From positions 1 to 10,326 of the forward strand of contig JAFGKX010000135.1 of assembly GCA_016928375.1 (NCBI GenBank): a stretch of DNA of 10,326 nucleotides, written 5' to 3'. This document shows positions 6,255 through 10,326 of the stretch, piece by piece (within the stretch, counting starts at the first letter, position 1; each line of letters begins with the position of its first letter). Below the pieces are notes generated by a model, which made no database searches, was not told where the DNA came from, and was given only the letters and a program-made list of their open reading frames with translations. The position numbers and the translations under genes are program-made. Source of the DNA: Candidatus Omnitrophota bacterium (GTDB lineage Bacteria; Omnitrophota; Gorgyraeia; JABMRG01; JAFGKX01).

Positions 6255-8459
6255 TTACAATTTCCTCGCTATTTTCTGCACTTCGAACGCTTCTATAATA
6301 TCCCCAGGTTCTATGTTTTTGAAACCCTCAAGGGCTATGCCGCATTCAAACCCTTCCGCAACATCCTTAACGTCATCTTTGAATCTTTTGAGAGAAGAGA
6401 ATTTGCCTTTATAAACTTCCTGCCCGTTTCTTAAAAGCCTGCAATTATTAGTGCGCTTCATTGCGCCTTTCTGCACATAACATCCTGCGATAGTGCCTGC
6501 CTTCGACACCTGAAATACCTGGCGCACAACCGCCCTGCCCATGAAGACCTCTTTTAATTTAGGCTCAAGCATGCCTTCGAGCGCTGCCCTTACATCGGAA
6601 ATGGCCTCATATATTATGCTGTATAATTTTACGTCTATGCCTTCTTCTTTTATTGTTTCATCTGCTTCGGGAGTAGTGCTGGTATGCAGCCCTATGATTA
6701 TAGCATTAGATGCGGCCGCAAGCAGAACATCCGATCCATTGACTTCTCCGACTGCCCCGTGTATAACATTTAATTTTATTTCTTTTGTATCAATCTTAAG
6801 CAGCGAATCACGTAATGCCCCCAGAGAACCCTGGACATCGGTCTTTAGTACTACGTTTAATTCCTTTACACTGCCTTTTTGTATCTCGCTGTATAAATCT
6901 TCCAGCGATATCCTTCTCATAGAAGAGTATCCTTTTTCCTCTTTTGCTTTACGCTGCCTGACATCCACTATCTCTCTTGCTTTTCTTTCATCGCTTACTA
7001 CAAAAAATTGGTCTCCTGCCTGCGGCACACCGCTAAGGCCCAGGATTTCCACCGGCATAGAGGGGGTCGCTTCTTTAATCTTATGTATCCTATCATTAAT
7101 AAGCGCCCTGATTTTTCCGCAATATTGTCCGCATACTATAATATCGCCGGGACGCAGGGTTCCTTCTTCGACTAAAACAGTAGCTACGGGCCCGCCGCCT
7201 TTCGACAGCTTACTTTCGACAACAACACCTTTTGCGGGCTTTGTAGGGTCAGCCTTAAGTTCGAGCATCTCAGATTCAAGCACTATCATTTCAAGCAGTT
7301 TATCTATGCCTTGGCCTGTTTTTGCGGATACACCTACGGTTATAGTTTTTCCGCCCCAGTCTTCCGGCAAAAGGTCAAGTTCCGAAAGCTGTTTTTTTAC
7401 TCTGTCCATATCAATGTTAGGTTTATCTATTTTATTTAAAGCCACCACAATAGGCACTTTCGCTGCTTTCGCGTGATCCAACGCCTCTATGGTCTGAGGC
7501 TTTATGCCTTCATCCGCGGCTATGACTAAAACAACTATATCTGTTGCCGTGGCCCCTCTTGCCCGCATTGCGGTAAATGCCTCATGCCCGGGCGTATCCA
7601 GAAACGTTATGTCTCCTCCGGAAAAATGCACTCTGTATGCGCCTATATGCTGAGTTATGCCGCCTTTTTCAAAATCAGCTATCTTGCTCTTTCTTATATA
7701 ATCCATAAGCGAGGTCTTACCGTGGTCTACGTGGCCCATAAAAGTAACTACCGGCGCACGAAACATCATTTTGGATGCATCCTGTTTTTCATAAACTGCC
7801 ACTGTTTCTTCCTCTATAGTAGGCAAGTTCTCTATTTTATAGCCAAATTTCTCGCCGAGCTGCCCGGCAACACCCTCATCAACCAGCTGATTCATAGTAG
7901 CTAAAATTCTTATATCCAGAAGGCTTTTTATAAGCAGGCTGGGGCCCATGGACATTTTCGATGCCAAGTCCTTTACAGTAATAGGAAATTTCACTTTAAG
8001 CACCTTAAGAGGCGGATGCTGAGGCTGAGGTTTTGGAGTTTCTTTTTGCGCGATTACAGGCGATACAGGCGTAGCAGCAGCTACGGGCTTGTCCGCAATT
8101 TTCTCCGGAATTTTTTCCGGGGCCTTTTCCTTAGTTTTTTCCGGAACAGGTTCGGGCTGTTTCGCTTTTTTGGCCTTTGACAGTTTTACTACTGCGGCTT
8201 TCTTCACCGGCAATGCCTTTTTCGGCTTTGTCCCTTTTTTGGCAGTATCTTCAACGGCAAACACGCCTTTTTTAGCCATGGCTTTTTTTATTTTTTTAAC
8301 GGTATTATCATCCAGTTCATTTTTAGATGAACTGATGCCCATACCAGATTCCGATAGTTGCGCAATGAGCTCTTTTGCGGTAAGCTTCAGATCCTTGGCC
8401 AATTCCGTTAATGTTACCGCGCCTTTATCTTTTTTTGTCTGTTTTGTTTGTTTTATCAT
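6255..8459 (-). CDS. infB: Translation initiation factor IF-2
   Basis: GTPase that delivers fMet-tRNA to the 30S subunit and promotes 70S joining. It is 734 residues, a compact IF2. The first IF2-N helical domain is at about 15-64, then a Lys/Ala/Pro/Glu-rich flexible linker at about 72-150, then a second IF2-N-like domain at about 157-209. The G domain has GHVDHGKT (242-249), GITQHIGAY (267-275), DTPGH (288-292), NKID (342-345) and SAK (378-380). Domain II follows, then domain III (about 530-625), and the C-terminal fMet-binding barrel contains AGCYVQKG (658-665) and the conserved GFECGIALEGFKNIEPGDII. The start overlaps the nusA stop as ATGA; no strong Shine-Dalgarno lies upstream (only an A-rich GAAAA), so it is probably read by termination-reinitiation. 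All G motifs are intact. Confidence 0.98.
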   Translation of the reverse strand: MIKQTKQTKKDKGAVTLTELAKDLKLTAKELIAQLSESGMGISSSKNELDDNTVKKIKKAMAKKGVFAVEDTAKKGTKPKKALPVKKAAVVKLSKAKKAKQPEPVPEKTKEKAPEKIPEKIADKPVAAATPVSPVIAQKETPKPQPQHPPLKVLKVKFPITVKDLASKMSMGPSLLIKSLLDIRILATMNQLVDEGVAGQLGEKFGYKIENLPTIEEETVAVYEKQDASKMMFRAPVVTFMGHVDHGKTSLMDYIRKSKIADFEKGGITQHIGAYRVHFSGGDITFLDTPGHEAFTAMRARGATATDIVVLVIAADEGIKPQTIEALDHAKAAKVPIVVALNKIDKPNIDMDRVKKQLSELDLLPEDWGGKTITVGVSAKTGQGIDKLLEMIVLESEMLELKADPTKPAKGVVVESKLSKGGGPVATVLVEEGTLRPGDIIVCGQYCGKIRALINDRIHKIKEATPSMPVEILGLSGVPQAGDQFFVVSDERKAREIVDVRQRKAKEEKGYSSMRRISLEDLYSEIQKGSVKELNVVLKTDVQGSLGALRDSLLKIDTKEIKLNVIHGAVGEVNGSDVLLAAASNAIIIGLHTSTTPEADETIKEEGIDVKLYSIIYEAISDVRAALEGMLEPKLKEVFMGRAVVRQVFQVSKAGTIAGCYVQKGAMKRTNNCRLLRNGQEVYKGKFSSLKRFKDDVKDVAEGFECGIALEGFKNIEPGDIIEAFEVQKIARKL

Positions 8460-9655
8460 TTTTCAATCAATTCTTTAGCCGTTTTTACTATTTTTTCTGC
8501 GGTAGCCTTACCTATTCCTTCTATTTTTACAAGATCGTCAACATTTGCGCCTGCTATATCTTCAAGGCTTTTGTAACCTGCGGCTATAAGGGCTTCTTTC
8601 ATTTTTTTGCCGACACGCGGCAGATCATCTATCGACGGCGTGCTGGATTTTGTTTCTTTTTTTAATTCTGTTTCTGCTTCTGCTTCCGCTTCTTTCTTGG
8701 ATTCCACTGCCTCCTCTTCTGTCTCACTTTTACTGCTTATGTTTATCACCCAGCCGGTAAGTTTTGCCGCCAGGCGTACGTTTTGGCCCCTTTTGCCTAT
8801 GGCCAAAGACAGCTGATCGTCATTTACCATTACGGAAATGCTTTTGTTTTCTTTATCCGCTTCCACGCTTACTATCTCAGCCGGACTTAATGCCGCTTTT
8901 ATATATTCAGCTATGTCATCGCTATATCTTACTATATCTATTTTTTCCCCATAAAGTTCCCTCACTATATTTTTTACTCTTTGTCCTCTTACCCCTACAC
9001 AGGCCCCTACGGAATCCACTTTCTCATCCTTGGAAATTACCGCTATTTTAGACCTGTCGCCGGGTTCTCTTGCAACGGATTTTATTTCGACTATACCTTC
9101 GGTTATTTCAGGAACCTCGGTCTCAAAAAGCTTTTTTAACATATTATCGTGCCTTCTTGAAAGCATGATCCTGGGGCCTTTGGGCGTTTTTACTACTTCC
9201 GTTACATATGCCTTTATCCTTTCGCCCTGGCGGTAATGCTCTTTTTGCGGCATCTCCATCTTAGGCAACACACCTTCTGCTTTTCCAAGGTCAACGATAA
9301 TATTCCCCTTCTCAAAACGGTGCACGGTGCCTGTCACTAAAGAACCCTCTCTGCTGTGATATTCGCCGTAAATAACATCTCTCTCGGCCTCGCGTATTTT
9401 CTGTATAATAATTTGTTTCGCCGTCTGAGCGGCTATTCTTCCGAATTCGGCAGAGTGTATTTCTTTGCCTTCGGAGAATATCTTCATTGCGCCGGTTTTG
9501 GGATCAATCTTAACGCTTACATCAGCGGTATCGTTGCCTATGACCTTTCTTGCCGCGCTAAGCAGGGCAGATTCCACTGCCTCTATAAGTATCTTTTTGT
9601 CTATTCCCTTTTCGCGCTCAAGGTGCTCAAGTATGGATAACAATTCACCGTTCAT
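8456..9655 (-). CDS. nusA: Transcription termination/antitermination factor NusA
   Basis: Binds RNA polymerase near the RNA exit channel and tunes pausing, intrinsic termination and antitermination. It is 399 residues. Domains: a short N-terminal RNAP-binding region (1-100), S1 (about 105-167), KH1 (about 190-255, GVRG loop at 221-224), KH2 (about 258-306, GKRG at 287-290), a charged Glu/Lys linker (309-337), and a C-terminal helix-hairpin-helix pair (about 340-399). The segment between the N-terminal strand (KIDPKTGAMKIF) and FGRIAAQTAKQ is about 15 residues, against roughly 47 in B. subtilis NusA as I recall it, so much of the N-terminal head is missing. Both flanks stay in frame and highly conserved. 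It starts 12 bp after rimP with a strong AAGGAG. Confidence 0.97.
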   Translation of the reverse strand: MNGELLSILEHLEREKGIDKKILIEAVESALLSAARKVIGNDTADVSVKIDPKTGAMKIFSEGKEIHSAEFGRIAAQTAKQIIIQKIREAERDVIYGEYHSREGSLVTGTVHRFEKGNIIVDLGKAEGVLPKMEMPQKEHYRQGERIKAYVTEVVKTPKGPRIMLSRRHDNMLKKLFETEVPEITEGIVEIKSVAREPGDRSKIAVISKDEKVDSVGACVGVRGQRVKNIVRELYGEKIDIVRYSDDIAEYIKAALSPAEIVSVEADKENKSISVMVNDDQLSLAIGKRGQNVRLAAKLTGWVINISSKSETEEEAVESKKEAEAEAETELKKETKSSTPSIDDLPRVGKKMKEALIAAGYKSLEDIAGANVDDLVKIEGIGKATAEKIVKTAKELIEK

Positions 9656-9663
9656 ACAATATT

Positions 9664-9669
9664 CTCCTT
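9664..9669 (-). promoter_or_regulatory. Strong ribosome-binding site of nusA
   Basis: AAGGAG on the minus strand, 8 bases before the nusA ATG (9653-9655), overlapping the rimP stop codon at 9668-9670. It fixes the nusA start. It also shows that this genome uses ordinary Shine-Dalgarno sequences, which makes the missing one in front of rimP stand out. Confidence 0.85.
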
Positions 9670-10123
9670 AAAATTTTATCTGCAAAGTGGCTGTATGTAT
9701 ATCTGCATACAGGGCATTCGTTACCCTGCCGTTTTTATCGCTTACTGTTACGCATTTATCATCTACGAAATCCACTTTTACCTGATATGTTTTCATGGTA
9801 CCGTCAGAAGTCCTCATGGTCAAGCTTATATCTTCACCTACTATTTTTTCAAAATCCTTTTTTACCTTAAGGGGCCTATCCATGCCCGGGGAAGATACCT
9901 CTAAAAGATAGGGCCCTGCAATAGTTTCATTTTTATCCAAAAATTCGCCCAATTCCCTGTTTATCGCAGCGCATTCATCCATGCTTATACCTGGTTCTTT
10001 ATCAACCAATATCCGTAGTATAGACCTGCCCGGAGATCTATAAAAATTAACATCTGCCAACTGTGCGTTGTATCGCTCAAGCACGGGTTTAATAAGCTGC
10101 TTTATTGTCTCTATAGGTTCCAT
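9668..10123 (-). CDS. rimP: Ribosome maturation factor RimP
   Basis: Assists late maturation of the 30S subunit. It is 151 residues, normal for the family (about 150). The N-terminal alpha/beta domain covers about 1-80 and the SH3-like C-terminal domain about 83-151. The signature SSPGMDRPL lies at 77-85, and LRILVDKEPGISMDECAAINREL (36-58) matches the conserved strand and helix. The start is ATG at 10121-10123, since the reading frame meets a TAA 12 codons upstream with no ATG, GTG or TTG usable at the right length. Unusually, the 11 bases before the ATG are only T and A, so there is no Shine-Dalgarno at normal distance. A very strong purine patch lies beyond a hairpin further upstream. It is the first gene of the operon. 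Confidence 0.95.
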   Translation of the reverse strand: MEPIETIKQLIKPVLERYNAQLADVNFYRSPGRSILRILVDKEPGISMDECAAINRELGEFLDKNETIAGPYLLEVSSPGMDRPLKVKKDFEKIVGEDISLTMRTSDGTMKTYQVKVDFVDDKCVTVSDKNGRVTNALYADIHTATLQIKF

Positions 10124-10124
10124 T

Positions 10125-10161
10125 AAAAATAAAAAAGCGAGTCCGATAGCTGTACTCGCTT
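10125..10161 (-). terminator. Hairpin with U-rich tract in the rimP leader (terminator-like / attenuator)
   Basis: On the minus strand AAGCGAGT (10161-10154) and ACTCGCTT (10142-10135) pair perfectly over 8 bp with an 11-base loop, followed by a T-rich run (TTTTATTTTT, 10134-10125) that stops two bases before the rimP ATG. It has the shape of a rho-independent terminator but lies downstream of the promoter and directly in front of the first gene of the nusA operon, so partial termination or attenuation is more likely than full termination. It could instead end a transcript reading in from beyond the window. Whether it terminates is not shown by sequence alone. Confidence 0.65.
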
Positions 10162-10165
10162 ACTA

Positions 10166-10176
10166 CTCCCCCCTCC
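10166..10176 (-). promoter_or_regulatory. Purine-rich super-Shine-Dalgarno-like patch in the rimP leader
   Basis: GGAGGGGGGAG on the minus strand is strongly complementary to the 3' end of 16S rRNA but lies 42 bases before the rimP ATG. If the 27-base hairpin (10161-10135) folds, the effective distance shrinks to about 15 bases. It may be a hairpin-bridged ribosome-binding or standby site (inference); an ATG overlapping its 5' end opens only a short out-of-frame reading frame. Confidence 0.4.
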
Positions 10177-10196
10177 ATAATTAGGATTAGGGAAAA

Positions 10197-10225
10197 ATTA
10201 TATTACATATACTATATATTGTCAA
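10197..10225 (-). promoter_or_regulatory. Consensus sigma70-type promoter for the rimP-nusA-infB operon
   Basis: On the minus strand TTGACA (10225-10220) and TATAAT (10202-10197) are both perfect consensus and are separated by exactly 17 bases of AT-rich spacer. The predicted transcription start is near 10190-10188, giving a leader of about 65 bases before rimP. It is the only good promoter I can see in front of the ten-gene run. A second TTGACA at 10247-10242 lies 22 bp upstream and has no -10 at the right distance. Confidence 0.85.
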
Positions 10226-10326
10226 GGAAAAAACGGACATTTGTCAAGCCAAAATTAAAATGTCCTCTTTTTAACAAAATTAAAATGTCCTCTTTTTGGT
10301 TTTTAAACTAGCAGTAGTTCTTTTTC
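10220..10326. mobile_element. Possible end of an IS21-like insertion sequence (element body beyond window)
   Basis: Read on the plus strand, a TG-starting sequence (TGTCAAGG at 10220; a second TGTCAAG at 10242) is followed by an inverted core and the two 23-bp repeats, then about 30 bases with no coding signal up to the edge. Ends of IS21-family elements are known to begin 5'-TG, to contain several internal repeats that bind transposase, and to carry an outward -35 hexamer. All three traits are seen here, but no transposase gene, partner end or target duplication is in the window, so the assignment is tentative. Alternatives are an unrelated IS family or a native operator array. Confidence 0.35.
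10250..10297. repeat. Two identical 23-bp direct repeats, 25-bp period
   Basis: Copies at 10250-10272 and 10275-10297 are identical over 23 bases (plus-strand core AAAATGTCCTCTTTTT, preceded by CAAAATT) and separated by two bases. The core octamer appears inverted at 10235-10242 (GGACATTT against AAATGTCC at 10258-10265, 15-base loop). Repeats with this spacing upstream of a promoter suggest binding sites for a protein, either a transposase at an insertion-sequence end or a regulator. Confidence 0.9.

Noticed and set aside
6541..7476. 311-codon open frame on the plus strand inside infB
   Set aside because: It is a Ser/Thr/Phe-rich shadow of the IF2 G domain and domain II on the opposite strand; no ribosome-binding site or recognisable domain.
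8120..8245. Lys/Pro/Glu near-repeats in the IF2 linker (residues about 72-150)
   Set aside because: Low-complexity flexible linkers of this kind are normal between the N-terminal domains of bacterial IF2.
8640..8730. Glu/Lys/Ala-rich low-complexity stretch in NusA (residues 309-337)
   Set aside because: It is a plausible charged linker between KH2 and the C-terminal helix-hairpin-helix domain; not a sign of a frameshift or insertion.
10089..10178. Possible 29-codon leader peptide starting at an ATG in the purine patch and overlapping rimP out of frame
   Set aside because: There is no Shine-Dalgarno upstream of that ATG and no run of regulatory codons; coding through the hairpin seems accidental.
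10300..10320. Small inverted repeat AACTA-GCAG-TAGTT near the right edge
   Set aside because: Only a 5-bp AT-rich stem without a proper U-tract; expected by chance in such AT-rich sequence.
1..10326. CRISPR arrays, tRNA or rRNA genes, defence systems
   Set aside because: I looked for spaced repeats, cloverleaf-like segments and nuclease or toxin motifs. Only the two 23-bp tandem copies at the right end repeat, with a 2-base gap that cannot hold a spacer.

Overview
The window is about 10.3 kb of moderately AT-rich bacterial DNA. It is densely coding and almost entirely on the minus strand. Ten genes run head to tail from 10123 down to the left edge: rimP, nusA, infB, trpS, scpA, scpB, pheA (chorismate mutase-prephenate dehydratase), hisC, aroF (DAHP synthase) and a 3'-truncated tyrA. 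No intergenic gap exceeds 13 bp and three neighbouring pairs overlap (by 4, 29 and 35 bp), so the layout looks like one long operon. The gene content is core housekeeping. This order, with compact genes and a Thermotoga-like DAHP synthase and TrpRS, suits an uncultivated bacterium. My tentative guess is a PVC-group or Omnitrophota-like lineage; this is an impression of gene order, not something the sequence proves.

Right end (10124-10326, non-coding): read on the minus strand toward rimP, it holds two identical 23-bp direct repeats with a 25-bp period, an inverted partial copy of their core, and two TTGACA hexamers 22 bp apart. The second TTGACA sits exactly 17 bp from a TATAAT, which makes a perfect consensus sigma70-type promoter. 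Next come a very purine-rich patch (GGAGGGGGGAG) and a perfect 8-bp hairpin followed by a U-rich tract that ends at the rimP start codon. The hairpin looks like an intrinsic terminator or attenuator. The repeats resemble the end of an IS21-like insertion sequence whose outward -35 may drive the operon, although ordinary regulatory repeats would also fit.

10123-6255: RimP (30S maturation), NusA (pausing and termination factor) and IF2 form the classical nusA operon core. rbfA, the usual next gene, is absent; trpS follows infB directly. NusA appears to lack about 32 residues of the N-terminal head that contacts RNA polymerase. TrpRS has four cysteines arranged like those of the [4Fe-4S] TrpRS of Thermotoga maritima.

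5266-3796: ScpA and ScpB, the kleisin and winged-helix partners of SMC, are translationally overlapped. 3830-1: the aromatic block encodes the first step of the shikimate pathway (AroF), the branch enzymes to phenylalanine (PheA) and tyrosine (TyrA), and a HisC-family aminotransferase that could finish both branches. No amino-acid attenuator separates this block from the translation genes, so expression may be tied to growth rate, with control by allostery (an ACT domain in PheA and an N-terminal regulatory domain in AroF).
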